Notes: generated by a model not told the origin, from the sequence alone. A stretch of 64,000 bases of DNA from Actibacterium mucosum KCTC 23349 (GCF_000647975.1 NZ_JFKE01000001.1:124001-188000), one strand, 5' to 3'; numbered from the stretch's first letter, positions 44,957 to 54,574 are shown. Numbers and translations are program-made.

Positions 44957-46321
44957 TCAGCCCTGAACCTCGACCCCAACCACTTTCTGCTCACCCTTCA
45001 GGCCAATCGGCAGGCTTTCCAGATACGCGTTGGGCGTGCGGCCGTCATAGGGGATGCCGTCGATGATATCTTCGGCAGGCGTCGCGGCCTTGTAGCCGTC
45101 GCTGTCCCAGGGGAAGTCGGCTTCGTTGGCCAGACCCTCGTCAACCAGCAGACGCGCCGCTTCCAGATAGATCGCGGGCTTGTACACTTTCTTGGCGGTC
45201 TCGTGATACCAATCGTCCGACTTGTACTCGGCGATCTGACCCCAGCGGCGCATCTGCGTCAGGTACCAGATGGCATCGGAATAAAACGGATACGTCGCGT
45301 TGTACCGGAAGAACACGTTGAAATCAGGCACTTCGCGCTTGTCGCCCTTTTCGTATTCGAACGTACCGGTCATCGAGTTGGCGATCACCTCATAATCGGC
45401 GCCCACATATTCCGGGCGGCTCAGGATTTCCACGGCCGCCGGACGGTTGGCGTTGTCGTTTTCATCCAGCCAGATCGCGGCACGGATCAGCGCCTTGGTC
45501 ACGGCCAGAGTCGTGTTCGGATACTGTTCGGCAAACTCGTTGGTGATGCCGAATACTTTCTCGGGGTTGTTCTTCCACAGCTCGTAATCGGTGATCACCG
45601 GAACACCGATGCCTTTGAACACGGCCTGCTGGTTCCACGGTTCACCCACGCAGTAACCGTAGATGGTGCCGGCTTCCATCGTGGCGGGCATCTGCGGCGG
45701 CGGCGTCACGCTCAGCAGAACATCGGCACCAATCTGGCCGGTGATGTTCTCGGGGCTATAGAAACCGGGCTCCAGACCACCGGCAGCCAGCCAATAGCGC
45801 AGCTCGTAATTGTGGGTCGAAACCGGGAACACCATGCCCATATTGAACGGCTTGCCCTGGGCGGCGTAATCCTCGACCACCGGCTTCAGCGCGCTGGCGC
45901 TGATCGGGTGGACGGGTTTGCCATCCTCGTGCGGGATGTGCTCTTTCATCTGGGCCCAGATCTCGTTCGACACGGTGATACCGTTGCCGTTCAGGTCCAT
46001 CGAAAACGGCGTGATAATGTGGGCTTCGGTACCAAAACCGATGGTCGCGGCCAGCGGCTGACCGGCCAGCATATGCGCGCCGTCCAGCTGACCGTCGATC
46101 ACGCCGTCCAGCAGAACTTTCCAGTTGGCCTGGGCTTCCAGGGTCACGAACAGGCCTTCGTCCAAGAAGTAGCCCTGTTCATAGGCAACAGCCAGCGGCG
46201 CCATGTCGGTGAGTTTGATAAAGCCAAAAGTCAGCTCGTCTTTTTCAAGGTCCAACAGCTCGGCCGAAGCAGAACCCGCCATCAGCGTGGACGCGACGAG
46301 GAGAGAAGCGATGCGTTTCAT
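44957..46321 (-). CDS. nrtA: Nitrate ABC transporter substrate-binding protein NrtA
   Basis: The 454-residue NrtA/CmpA-family protein has a signal peptide ending GSASA (residue 20). The mature part shows the nitrate-binding family segments [38 protein letters not shown] and [12 protein letters not shown]. The ATG giving MKRIASLL is chosen; GGGAATTGG directly before it serves as ribosome site, though an ATG four codons upstream is possible. The 5' leader carries a NasT-type antitermination element, so synthesis should depend on nitrate. Confidence 0.93.
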   Translation of the reverse strand: MKRIASLLVASTLMAGSASAELLDLEKDELTFGFIKLTDMAPLAVAYEQGYFLDEGLFVTLEAQANWKVLLDGVIDGQLDGAHMLAGQPLAATIGFGTEAHIITPFSMDLNGNGITVSNEIWAQMKEHIPHEDGKPVHPISASALKPVVEDYAAQGKPFNMGMVFPVSTHNYELRYWLAAGGLEPGFYSPENITGQIGADVLLSVTPPPQMPATMEAGTIYGYCVGEPWNQQAVFKGIGVPVITDYELWKNNPEKVFGITNEFAEQYPNTTLAVTKALIRAAIWLDENDNANRPAAVEILSRPEYVGADYEVIANSMTGTFEYEKGDKREVPDFNVFFRYNATYPFYSDAIWYLTQMRRWGQIAEYKSDDWYHETAKKVYKPAIYLEAARLLVDEGLANEADFPWDSDGYKAATPAEDIIDGIPYDGRTPNAYLESLPIGLKGEQKVVGVEVQG

Positions 46322-46338
46322 TCCAATTCCCATGTCAG

Positions 46339-46359
46339 GCCCCACAAAAGCTGCGGGGC
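46339..46359 (-). other. Hairpin just upstream of the nrtA ribosome site
   Basis: GCCCCGCA and TGTGGGGC pair over eight positions (one G-U) with a five-base loop, between the leader terminator's T run and the nrtA Shine-Dalgarno. It may insulate the ribosome site from the terminator arm. Confidence 0.4.
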
Positions 46360-46360
46360 A

Positions 46361-46418
46361 AAAACGAAAAAAGGCCACTGACTCACTTTGCACATCATGC
46401 AAAGGGTCGAGCGGCCTT
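46361..46418 (-). terminator. Intrinsic terminator in the nrtA leader
   Basis: On the minus strand AAGGCC (46413-46418) pairs with GGCCTT (46371-46376), with CTC/GAG and the nested perfect stem CTTTGCA/TGCAAAG (46386-46404) inside, followed by TTTTTTCGTTTTT. The 5' arm is the loop of the second ANTAR-type hairpin, so the two structures exclude each other. Confidence 0.82.
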
Positions 46419-46473
46419 GCTCAAAGTCACCCACGTCTTCGAGGGTAAGGAGGAGAGGAACAGCGTTGTTCCC
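46407..46473 (-). promoter_or_regulatory. Two-hexaloop ANTAR (NasT) antiterminator element
   Basis: Hairpin P1 (46456-46473) has stem GGGAAC/GTTCCT and six-base loop AACGCT. Hairpin P2 (46407-46424) has stem TTGAGC/GCTCGA and six-base loop AAGGCC. Both loops have A at position 1 and G at position 4, as in known ANTAR RNA targets. They are 31 bases apart. P2 overlaps the 5' arm of the terminator, and nasT lies upstream. Confidence 0.85.
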
Positions 46474-46570
46474 TGCAAAGGTGATGCCCTTTGGGAAGGA
46501 AGGGTTACAAGGCGTTATGCGCCCAAACTCAAACGTCCCGTGCTGCAATGCGGCAATTCTGCCTAATTTT

Positions 46571-47752
46571 TCACCTCTTGGCGCTGAGCGGGTCAAAAAT
46601 TCGGCCATCAAAAAACGGATCGGGCTGTAGAAACAGCCTGCCCGATTCTGAAGCAGCAGTGGTTTCCACCGAGATTGCGCCCTCCAGTTTCTCTGAAGCG
46701 CCCGGCATATCCGAGACTACGTCGCGCAGATGCTCGCGGTACAGGTCCGTGCGAAACACTGTTTTGGCTATAGAAATAGCAGCGGCAATATCCTGACCGG
46801 CCCGTTTAGCCAACTGCGCCCCGATCCACGCGGCCTGACTGCGCCACGGGAAAGTTGCCGCACCATGGTGGAAGTCAAGAAAGCGTGGGACGACGCGTTC
46901 GTCGCCATGGTTCGAGATCACAAGACGCCCGGTAAAGGCCCGGTCGATAACCTCGGCAGGTACACCAAGGTAATCAGGGCGCGCCAGAATTTCGGATGCA
47001 GTGGTTTGCTGACCACCTTCGGCCAACCAACGCCCGGCGCGCCAAACAGCACGCAGCAGACGCCCGGTCAACTCACCTTGCGCCTCGGCCCATTCGTGAC
47101 GCACAGCCAGCACCTTGTCCGGCTCTGACGCCCAAATCGCATTGCCCGGCAACAACAGCGCGCCCGAGCCGTTTTCCACCGCCATCGAACCCCATGGCTC
47201 GCCCACGCAAAAGGCGTCAATCTCGCCATCCGCCATGGCGCGTGCCATCAAGGGCGGGGGAATGGTGTGAATAGCAGGCGGGCCCGGCACCCGGTCAGAC
47301 AAACCGTTCAGCCAATAATGCAGCAGTTCAACATGCATCGAAAACGGGAACGGCACGCCAAAACGCAGCGGCCCTTCGCATGCCGCTGCCAGCGCGGCAC
47401 CCGCTTTGCCAGCATCGGAAAAATCGAAGTCATATCCGGCTTCACGCAACCGCGCCTCGATCGCACGCGACACGCCAATTACCGGCCCGTTCACTGAAAG
47501 CACGCTTAGCGCATCCAGCGGAGTTTGTACGCCCCCCATGCCCAGGCGCATGGCTACAGGAACCGGCGACAGCATGTGCGCGGCATCAATTTGCCCAAAG
47601 ACCAACATATCACGCAGCGACGACCATGACGGCGCCTTGTGCAAGGCGATATGCAACCCCTCTTCGGCAGCAAACCCCATTTCATGGGCTACGATCAGCG
47701 GCGCGGCGTCGACCAGCGGCACATACCCCGCGCGGATGGTTTCCACCTTCAT
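46571..47752 (-). CDS. nasS: Nitrate sensor NasS (NrtA-like protein without signal peptide)
   Basis: The 393-residue NrtA/CmpA-family protein starts MKVETIRAGYVPLVDAAPL with no signal peptide, so it is cytoplasmic. It keeps the nitrate-binding family segments FGQIDAAHMLSPVPVAMR and FCVGEPWGSMAVENG. By knowledge of NasST systems, NasS holds NasT inactive when nitrate or nitrite is absent and releases it on binding. It overlaps nasT by four bases, ensuring balanced synthesis, and ends about 100 bases before the RNA hairpins it indirectly controls. Confidence 0.92.
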   Translation of the reverse strand: MKVETIRAGYVPLVDAAPLIVAHEMGFAAEEGLHIALHKAPSWSSLRDMLVFGQIDAAHMLSPVPVAMRLGMGGVQTPLDALSVLSVNGPVIGVSRAIEARLREAGYDFDFSDAGKAGAALAAACEGPLRFGVPFPFSMHVELLHYWLNGLSDRVPGPPAIHTIPPPLMARAMADGEIDAFCVGEPWGSMAVENGSGALLLPGNAIWASEPDKVLAVRHEWAEAQGELTGRLLRAVWRAGRWLAEGGQQTTASEILARPDYLGVPAEVIDRAFTGRLVISNHGDERVVPRFLDFHHGAATFPWRSQAAWIGAQLAKRAGQDIAAAISIAKTVFRTDLYREHLRDVVSDMPGASEKLEGAISVETTAASESGRLFLQPDPFFDGRIFDPLSAKR

Positions 47753-48330
47753 GACAACAACCCCGCCGCGGTAACCAGCGCCTCGGCGACATCGACAACC
47801 TTGCGGCCCTGATCCATCGCGGTTTTGCGCAGCAAGGCATAGGCCTCGTCTTCTTCAATGCCCCGCGCCTTCATCAAAAGACCTTTGGCGCGGTCGATGA
47901 TTTTGCGTTCTTCTAGGGCGCGTTTTGTTGCCTCCAACTCGTTGCGCATGCGGCGGAACATGTGGAACCGCGCAATCGCAGCGTCCAGCACCGGTTTGAT
48001 CCGATCAGCCCGCAGCCCGTCCACGACATAAGCAGACACGCCGGCCTCGATTGCGGCCGCGGTTAGGCCATCGTCCGACTGATCCACGAACATGGCCACC
48101 GGCCGATCCAATGGGCTGGAGGCCAATGTGAGCTCTTCCAGCATATCGCGCGAGGGGCTGGCGACATCCACCAGAACCACATCCGGATTTCGTTCAGAGA
48201 TTCGCCGCGCAAGCCCGGTTTCCTCTGCAATGACAAAGACATCGTGATCACCAGCGGCCTTCAGGCTGTCGACGATCAACAGGGCGCGCTCGCGGTCGCG
48301 TTCGACAACGACAATGGACAGACGGGACAT
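47749..48330 (-). CDS. nasT: ANTAR-domain RNA-binding antiterminator NasT
   Basis: About 193 residues: an N-terminal pseudo-receiver domain (IVVVERDRERALLIVDSL, VVLVDVASPSRD) and a C-terminal three-helix ANTAR domain (RKIIDRAKGLLMKARGIEEDEAYALLRKTAMDQGRKV). The receiver lacks an ordinary phosphorylation context and in this family is gated by NasS. It should bind the two-hexaloop RNA ahead of nrtA and prevent termination. Three tandem start codons are possible; the ATG before TCCCGT has GAG at the best spacing. Confidence 0.93.
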   Translation of the reverse strand: MSRLSIVVVERDRERALLIVDSLKAAGDHDVFVIAEETGLARRISERNPDVVLVDVASPSRDMLEELTLASSPLDRPVAMFVDQSDDGLTAAAIEAGVSAYVVDGLRADRIKPVLDAAIARFHMFRRMRNELEATKRALEERKIIDRAKGLLMKARGIEEDEAYALLRKTAMDQGRKVVDVAEALVTAAGLLS

Positions 48331-48375
48331 CATGGGCACTCAAGTCGATGCTATCCCGGGCGAAGTAAACGCCAT

Positions 48376-48405
48376 GCGGCGCGGGATCAGGCAACCCCGC
48401 GCCGC
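48376..48405 (-). terminator. Terminator-like hairpin after the RND gene
   Basis: GCGGCGCGGG and CCCGCGCCGC form a perfect ten-pair stem with a ten-base loop between the RND stop and the start of nasT. It should end the efflux transcript before nasTS. The following sequence is not T-rich, so efficiency is uncertain. Confidence 0.6.
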
Positions 48406-48417
48406 AGAGCAGAATTT

Positions 48418-51400
48418 TCAGGCAACAACGGCTTCACTGCCCATTTCTTGTGCACCACCTGCGCGGCGGGCCGCGCGGCTGAAGAACACGTCATACAGCA
48501 CCGGCGCCGCAATCAGCGTCAGGACCGACGCAAACGCAAGACCACCCATGATCGTCACCGCCATCGACACAAAAAACGCGTCGGTCAGCAGGGGCGCCAT
48601 GCCCAGGATCGTGGTAGCCGCAGCCAGCACCACCGGGCGCAGGCGCGACACGCTGGCCTGCACAATAGCCTCGCGCAGGGGCAGGCCGGTTTCGCGCACC
48701 AGGTCGATCTCTTCCACCAGGTCGATCTCTTCCACCAGAACGATGCCGTTCTTGATCAGCATGCCCGAAAGGCTGAGCAGGCCCAAAAGCGCGGTAAAGG
48801 TGAACGGCAGCCCCGTGCCCAACAGCGCGATTGCCACGCCGTTCACAGACATCGGCACCAGCAGCCAGATGATGATCGGTTGGCGCAGCGCCCCAAACAG
48901 CAGGACCGAGATCAGCACCATCACGATCAGGCTGAGCGGCAATTGCCCGGCCAGGCTGGCCTGGGCATCGCCGGCGCTTTCGAACTCGCCGCCCCATTCC
49001 ATCTTGTACCCCACCGGCAGCGCCATCGCCTCGATCCGCGCGCGAATGGCGGTGTGCACCTCGGCGGCGGTCATCGATGGGGGGATGTCGGCGGAAACGG
49101 TCAGCGTCTGCACCCGGTCGCGGCGGAAGATCAGCGTGTCGCGCGGTTTGATCTGCATCCCGTCGATGGCCTGTTCGACCGGCACGAAACGGTTGACGTT
49201 CTGCGAATACACCACCTGGTCGGTCAGCCCCAGCCCAGCATCGGGCGCCACACGCACGATGATGGGTATCTGACGTTCATCCTCGCGGTAAACCCCGGCG
49301 CGCGAACCATCGGTGGCAAAGAGAAACGCGCCGGCCACGTCCTCGCGCGTGATGCCGGCGGTTTGGGCGCGCTCGGTGGCATAGACGGGCTCGAGCGCCA
49401 GCGTGCGCTCGCGCCAGTTTATCCGCAGGTCGATCAGGTTTTCCTCATCCGACAGCAACGAGATTGCGTCGTGACCCAATTGACGCAATACATCCGCGTC
49501 GGGGCCAGAAAACCGCACTTCGATCGGGTCTCCTCCGCCGGGACCGAAGACCAAACGCCGGGTTCGAAACTCGCCGCTGATAAGGGTGCTTCGTCCGAAT
49601 TGCTCCAAATCCGCTTGCAGCTGCGGAATCTGCTGGATGTTTTCGGTCCGCACGATCAAGTGGCCATAGCTGGGATTGGCGCGCTGCGTGGGATAGGTCA
49701 GCATAAACCGCGTCGCGCCTTGCCCGATAAAGGCCGATACATCCACAACCTCGGCCCGCTCGGCCAACCAAGCTTCGACCCTCTTCAGGTCGGCGCTGGT
49801 GGTGTTGATGTCGGCCCCTTGCGGCAGCTTGTAATGCACAAAAAACAGCGGCGTATTCGAATCGGGAAAGAATTGCTGTTTCACATTGGCGAACCCGGCA
49901 AAGCAGGCCACAGTGACCCCAACAAGCGCCATCAGCACCAGCCATCGCAACCGCAATGCGCCACGCAGAACCGCCCCATATGCCCGAAACAGCAGCCCGC
50001 CATAGGCGTCATGCGCCTCGCCGCTGCCTTGTTTGAAGAAATAGTGGGCCAACAGAGGCGTGGCCGTGATGGCCAATATCCAGCTCAGCAAAAGTGAGAT
50101 CGCGATCACCGCAAAAAGCGAGAACAGGAACTCGCCCGTCGCATCGGGGCTGAGCCCGATCCCGGCAAAGGCCATGATGCCAATCACCGTAGCGCCCAGC
50201 AAGGGGATCTGCGTCTTGCCCGCCGCCTCGTCCGCCGCATCGCGCGAGGATTTGCCGCGCAGCATCGCGATCTGCATGCCCTCGGCCACCACCAGCGCGT
50301 TGTCGACCAGCATACCCATGGCGATGATCAGCGCGCCCAGCGAAATCCGCTCCATCTCGATCGCGAATATCGCCATCAGAAAGACAGTACCCACAACGGT
50401 CAGCAGCAGGGTTGTTCCTACAACAATGGCTGCACGCACCCCCATGAACAGCGCCAGCACGGCGACCACAATGGCAACCGACATCGCAAGGTTCACAAGG
50501 AAAGCGTTAGATGCCTCTTCCACCACGATATGTTGCTGGTAAATCGGGGCGATGGTCACGCCAAGAGGGATATTTGCATCCAACTCTGCAAGGCGCGCAT
50601 CCACGCGGTGGCCTATATCGACAATGTTTTCGGTCGAAATTCCGGCGACGCCCAGCGTGAACGCCTCGACCCCGTTGAACCGGATCATCAAGTTCGGGTT
50701 GGCCACCCGCCCGCGTGAGACATCGGCGATATCGACAAGGTTCAGAACCTCACCCCCCACGCCGATGGACAGGCCTGCGATCTCGGCCACGGAATCCGAG
50801 CCTTCGGGCGTGCTCAACTCTACCCGTCGGCGGTCAGTGGTCAGCGCTCCGGCAGGTGTCACGCTGTTGGCCGTAGAGATGGCGCCCGCCAACGCTTGCG
50901 GCGGAACGCCCTGGTTAACGGCAACAGCCATGCGGGGCTCAACAAAAATTGCTTCTTGGGGCAGACCCGCAACCTCGACATCCGCAACGCCGTTCACGGC
51001 CAGCAATTCGCGGCGCAAATAGGTGGCCAGCTCATGTTTCTCGGCGTCGGAAAACCCTTCGGCCGTAACAGCGTAAAACAGCCCAAAAACGTCGCCAAAC
51101 CCGTCATTCACAAAAGGATGCGCGGCGTCCTGCGGCAGATCGCCCACGGCGTCATTGACCCGCGCGCGCAGCTTGGTCCAGACATCCGGCAGTTCGGTTC
51201 CGTCGAAGGTTGGTTTGATCTCCACCTCGATCACCGAGATGCCCGGTTGGTTGATGCTTTCGATCCGGTCCACCTCGGCCATCTTCTGAATCGCCGATTC
51301 CAACGGTTCCGAGACCTCGCGCGCAACTTGTTCAGCGCTGGCGCCGGGGTACTGCGTGACAATAACGGCCGTTTTGATGGTAAAGGCCGGATCCTCCAGC

Positions 51401-51504
51401 CTTCCGATCGTATTGAAACCCCACAGCCCGCCCAAAAGACAGGTCAGCATCACGATCCAAATGGTCAGCGACCGGTTGATGGCGCCGCGTGCAACGTTGA
51501 ACAT
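48418..51504 (-). CDS. RND-family efflux transporter inner-membrane subunit (AcrB/MexB-like)
   Basis: The 1028-residue protein has the 12-helix RND layout with two large periplasmic loops. Transmembrane 4 carries GMLVDNALVVAEG (proton-relay Asp followed by Asn, where AcrB has Asp-Asp), and GKSSRDAADEA follows. A tandem 18-base duplication encodes VEEIDL twice just after the IKNGIVL helix. It forms a proton-driven trimer pumping toxic compounds from the periplasm with the adaptor encoded 12 bases upstream. No outer-membrane TolC partner lies nearby. Substrate is unknown. Confidence 0.9.
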   Translation of the reverse strand: MFNVARGAINRSLTIWIVMLTCLLGGLWGFNTIGRLEDPAFTIKTAVIVTQYPGASAEQVAREVSEPLESAIQKMAEVDRIESINQPGISVIEVEIKPTFDGTELPDVWTKLRARVNDAVGDLPQDAAHPFVNDGFGDVFGLFYAVTAEGFSDAEKHELATYLRRELLAVNGVADVEVAGLPQEAIFVEPRMAVAVNQGVPPQALAGAISTANSVTPAGALTTDRRRVELSTPEGSDSVAEIAGLSIGVGGEVLNLVDIADVSRGRVANPNLMIRFNGVEAFTLGVAGISTENIVDIGHRVDARLAELDANIPLGVTIAPIYQQHIVVEEASNAFLVNLAMSVAIVVAVLALFMGVRAAIVVGTTLLLTVVGTVFLMAIFAIEMERISLGALIIAMGMLVDNALVVAEGMQIAMLRGKSSRDAADEAAGKTQIPLLGATVIGIMAFAGIGLSPDATGEFLFSLFAVIAISLLLSWILAITATPLLAHYFFKQGSGEAHDAYGGLLFRAYGAVLRGALRLRWLVLMALVGVTVACFAGFANVKQQFFPDSNTPLFFVHYKLPQGADINTTSADLKRVEAWLAERAEVVDVSAFIGQGATRFMLTYPTQRANPSYGHLIVRTENIQQIPQLQADLEQFGRSTLISGEFRTRRLVFGPGGGDPIEVRFSGPDADVLRQLGHDAISLLSDEENLIDLRINWRERTLALEPVYATERAQTAGITREDVAGAFLFATDGSRAGVYREDERQIPIIVRVAPDAGLGLTDQVVYSQNVNRFVPVEQAIDGMQIKPRDTLIFRRDRVQTLTVSADIPPSMTAAEVHTAIRARIEAMALPVGYKMEWGGEFESAGDAQASLAGQLPLSLIVMVLISVLLFGALRQPIIIWLLVPMSVNGVAIALLGTGLPFTFTALLGLLSLSGMLIKNGIVLVEEIDLVEEIDLVRETGLPLREAIVQASVSRLRPVVLAAATTILGMAPLLTDAFFVSMAVTIMGGLAFASVLTLIAAPVLYDVFFSRAARRAGGAQEMGSEAVVA
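48698..48738 (-). repeat. 18-base tandem duplication inside the RND gene
   Basis: ACCAGGTCGATCTCTTCC occurs twice in perfect tandem (48698-48715, 48716-48733) with five more matching bases. It is in frame and gives VEEIDLVEEIDL at the cytoplasmic end of a C-terminal-half membrane helix. Perfect identity points to a recent event. Confidence 0.9.
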
Positions 51505-51516
51505 CCCCTGCCCCCC

Positions 51517-52557
51517 TTAATTCGGAAAGCCGCCAAAGCGGCGCACCGTCTGGCCGTCAGCCACGTTGTCTACACCGGTCGCCAGGATTTCAACGGCGCC
51601 ATCATCCAGCCCGCTGGTGATCAAAAAGTCACCATTCGCAGTGGATTCGGCCTTTACAGGAATGAGGCGTGCAACGCCGGTGTCACCCTCACCCGCATCG
51701 AATGCCACCACATAAAGTGACTTGTCTGCTGCGACACCCAGAGCGGTGGGCGGGACAAGCGTGCGTGCGCGGCCTTCATTCAGACGGGCACGTACGGTGA
51801 CCGATGACCCTGGCAGAACACGCAAATCCTCGGGCGTTTGCAGTGCAAAGGTCAGTTGATAGGTCTGTCCGATGGCCGAAGCCTCGGCGTTGAACTCACG
51901 CACATCCAATGGGTATTCTTTGGCGCTGAACGGAAACTGCGCGGTGATCTCCACGCTGGGGTCTTCACCGGCGCGCTGAAACAGGATCTCGGGCACGTCA
52001 ATCTCGATCCGCAGTTCGGACATATCATGCAAACGAACCACTGGCATGCCGGGGGACACGGTCGAGAATGTCTCGACGTTTCGGGCGGCGACAACAGCAT
52101 CGAACGGAGCGTGCAACGTGGCCTTGGACAGCGAATCCTCGGCATTGCGCAGGGCGATCCCGGCCAGCCCTGCCGCAGTTTGCGCGTCATCCACGGAAAC
52201 CTGGCTAACGGACGAGCCCTGCAGACGTGTCAGGCGGGTCACCGTCCGGTCCGCTTGTTCTTTTTGCAGCCGCGCCTGTTCTTCGGCCAATTCAAATGGC
52301 ACAAGATCCAGCTGTGCAATTACTGCGCCCGCTGCGACGTCGGTTCCTTCAATCGCATCAAGCATCAAAACCTGCCCGCCAACCTGAAACGCCAGATCAA
52401 CGGTTTGGCGCGCAACGACTTTGCCAAAGAAATGACGCTCCAATACCTGTTCCGACTTTTCAATGGTGATCACCTTGACCGGCTTGATTGCCAATTCCTG
52501 CGACATGGCCGCGAAAGGCAGCAGCGCAGCCGCTATCGCCAGTCCAAGCTGTCTCAT
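51517..52557 (-). CDS. RND periplasmic adaptor (membrane-fusion) protein
   Basis: The 346-residue protein has a signal sequence (MRQLGLAIAAALLPFAAMSQ), a lipoyl-like half-motif (VDLAFQVGGQVLMLDAIEGTDVAAGAVIAQLD), a short coiled-coil hairpin rich in Gln/Arg (EEQARLQKEQADRTVTRLTRLQG), and beta-barrel and membrane-proximal domains. The MRQLG start is used because it alone gives a signal peptide. There is no lipobox cysteine. It joins the RND pump to an outer-membrane channel. It lies four bases after the antiporter gene. Confidence 0.9.
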   Translation of the reverse strand: MRQLGLAIAAALLPFAAMSQELAIKPVKVITIEKSEQVLERHFFGKVVARQTVDLAFQVGGQVLMLDAIEGTDVAAGAVIAQLDLVPFELAEEQARLQKEQADRTVTRLTRLQGSSVSQVSVDDAQTAAGLAGIALRNAEDSLSKATLHAPFDAVVAARNVETFSTVSPGMPVVRLHDMSELRIEIDVPEILFQRAGEDPSVEITAQFPFSAKEYPLDVREFNAEASAIGQTYQLTFALQTPEDLRVLPGSSVTVRARLNEGRARTLVPPTALGVAADKSLYVVAFDAGEGDTGVARLIPVKAESTANGDFLITSGLDDGAVEILATGVDNVADGQTVRRFGGFPN

Positions 52558-52561
52558 GTGT

Positions 52562-54475
52562 CTATCCCTCGATCTTCTTGCCCTGTGGGGCATCGTTTGG
52601 TGTTTCAGTCTCTGCTTGTGTCGGGCGAATGCCGCGAATACGGGCCATTTCGGCACCCATCTCTTCCTGCCAACCACCTAACCTGTCTCGCACACCAGTT
52701 ATGAAGGCTTCGTTCTCATTGTTTGGGACGTCGGGGTCAAAAACGTCCGCCATCGACGCCAATACCTTGCGATCCATTGCGGCAAAAGCCTCGACCATCT
52801 TATCGGAATGGTCGCGCGAAATACCCATGGCTTCGAAGGCAGAACGGCCCATGCGCAGCGAGCTGTCGAAAGTTTCGCGAATAATATCGCGACACCCGGC
52901 ATGCCACAGCTGATACACATGCTCGCGGTCAATCGCTCGTGCGACCACGTGCAAGTCTGGATAATTCTGAATCGCATAGCGCGTCAGCTCGGTCACCTTC
53001 TCCTTGTCGTCGATGGCAATGACCAAAACCCGCGCCTCGGCAATACCGGCGGCGTGCAATAGGTCGGGCCGCGTGGCGTCGCCGTAATAGGCGCGCAGGC
53101 CGAACCGACGCAGGTTTTCCAGCTGCACCGCGCTGAAATCAATCACGGTGGTGGTATACCCGGCGGCGCTGAGCATCCGGTCAATCAAACCACCCACACG
53201 CCCCATACCGGCGATGATGATTTGGTTGCGCTCGTCGATATCGTCGGCCTCGCCGTCTTCCGGCTGGTTGTAACGGGGGGCGATGACGCGTTCATACAGT
53301 ATGAACAGCGCAGGCGTCAGCAGCATCGACAAGGCCACCACCAACAGCATCCGATCCGCCAGTTCGCCCGGCAATACCGCGTTGGCCACGGCAAAGGACA
53401 GCAGCACGAAACCAAACTCGCCCGCCTGACCCAGCGACAGCGCGAACAGCCATTTGTCACTGCCTTTGATGTGAAAGAGCCGCGCAAGGAATAACAAAAC
53501 CCCGCACTTCAGCGCCATCAGCCCCAGCGTCAGCGCGACGATGGGCACCAGGTTTTCGGCCAGCAGCGCAAAGTTGATGCCAGCGCCGACAGTCATGAAG
53601 AACAGGCCCAGCAACAGCCCTTTGAACGGGTCGATATCGCTTTCCAACTCGTGCCGGTATTCCGAGTTCGCCAAAACCACGCCCGCCAAAAACGTGCCCA
53701 GCGCCGGGGACAACCCGACCAGTGACATCAGCAGCGCGATGCCAATAACCATGAACAGCGCCGTGGCCGTGAACAGCTCGCGCAGGCCAGCGGCCGAGAT
53801 GAAGCGAAAGATCGGGCGGGTCAGGAAGCTGCCGCCCAGCACCACCGCCGCGATGGCCGCCAGCGTCACCAACGTGGTTTTCCAACCGTTCAGGCCGGCC
53901 ACAAGGCTCAGCGCCGGACCGTGGCCGTCGTCATGCCCGCCGGCGCCGTGGTGGGCCAGCTCGGGCAAGGCCAACAGCGGGAACAGCGCCAGCATCGGGA
54001 TCACGGCGATGTCCTGAAACAGCAGGACCGAGAACGCGCCCTGCCCGCCATCGCTTTTCAAAAGGCCCTTTTCGCCCAGCGACTGCAGCACAATCGCCGT
54101 AGACGACAGCGCAAAGATCAGACCGATGGCCAGCGCCATCGACCATTGCAGCCCCAGCAGCATTGCGATGCCCATCACCGCCGCCGCCGTCAGGCCCACC
54201 TGCCCGCCGCCAAGCCCCAGCAGCCGCCCGCGCATCGACCACAGGTTACGTGGCTCAAGCTCCAGTCCGACAAGGAACAGCATCATGACCACGCCGAACT
54301 CGGCAAAATGCTGAATCGAGATCACGTCCACATGCAGCACGGCCAGGATCGGGCTGATCACGATACCCGCGATCAGGTAGCCAAGGACCGACCCCAAGCC
54401 CAACCGCGAGGCGATAGGCACGGCAATCACGCCCGCCGCAAGAAATATGAAGGCAAGCAAAAGGAAATCTGTCAT
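52562..54475 (-). CDS. CPA2 monovalent cation:proton antiporter, KefB/KefC type
   Basis: The 637-residue protein has about 12-13 hydrophobic helices of the Na+/H+ exchanger fold (ALSSTAIVLQSLGEKGLL, SPALGTFLAGVVLANSEYRHELE) and a C-terminal RCK/TrkA-N NAD-binding domain (IIAGMGRVGG near 415, YYGDATRPDLL). It most resembles glutathione-gated potassium efflux proteins KefB/KefC, which acidify the cytoplasm under electrophile stress, although the quinone reductase partner is not adjacent. It leads an operon with the adaptor and RND pump, suggesting a shared stress response. The start puts MTDFLLLAF first. Confidence 0.88.
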   Translation of the reverse strand: MTDFLLLAFIFLAAGVIAVPIASRLGLGSVLGYLIAGIVISPILAVLHVDVISIQHFAEFGVVMMLFLVGLELEPRNLWSMRGRLLGLGGGQVGLTAAAVMGIAMLLGLQWSMALAIGLIFALSSTAIVLQSLGEKGLLKSDGGQGAFSVLLFQDIAVIPMLALFPLLALPELAHHGAGGHDDGHGPALSLVAGLNGWKTTLVTLAAIAAVVLGGSFLTRPIFRFISAAGLRELFTATALFMVIGIALLMSLVGLSPALGTFLAGVVLANSEYRHELESDIDPFKGLLLGLFFMTVGAGINFALLAENLVPIVALTLGLMALKCGVLLFLARLFHIKGSDKWLFALSLGQAGEFGFVLLSFAVANAVLPGELADRMLLVVALSMLLTPALFILYERVIAPRYNQPEDGEADDIDERNQIIIAGMGRVGGLIDRMLSAAGYTTTVIDFSAVQLENLRRFGLRAYYGDATRPDLLHAAGIAEARVLVIAIDDKEKVTELTRYAIQNYPDLHVVARAIDREHVYQLWHAGCRDIIRETFDSSLRMGRSAFEAMGISRDHSDKMVEAFAAMDRKVLASMADVFDPDVPNNENEAFITGVRDRLGGWQEEMGAEMARIRGIRPTQAETETPNDAPQGKKIEG

Positions 54476-54574
54476 GTCGCGCGCCCCTGTCCGACAGTTC
54501 TTATTTGAAACGACCATACTGGTGACAGGCGAAATGTCGACCATTTGAGGGAGATTTTGGGAATTCACTTGATA

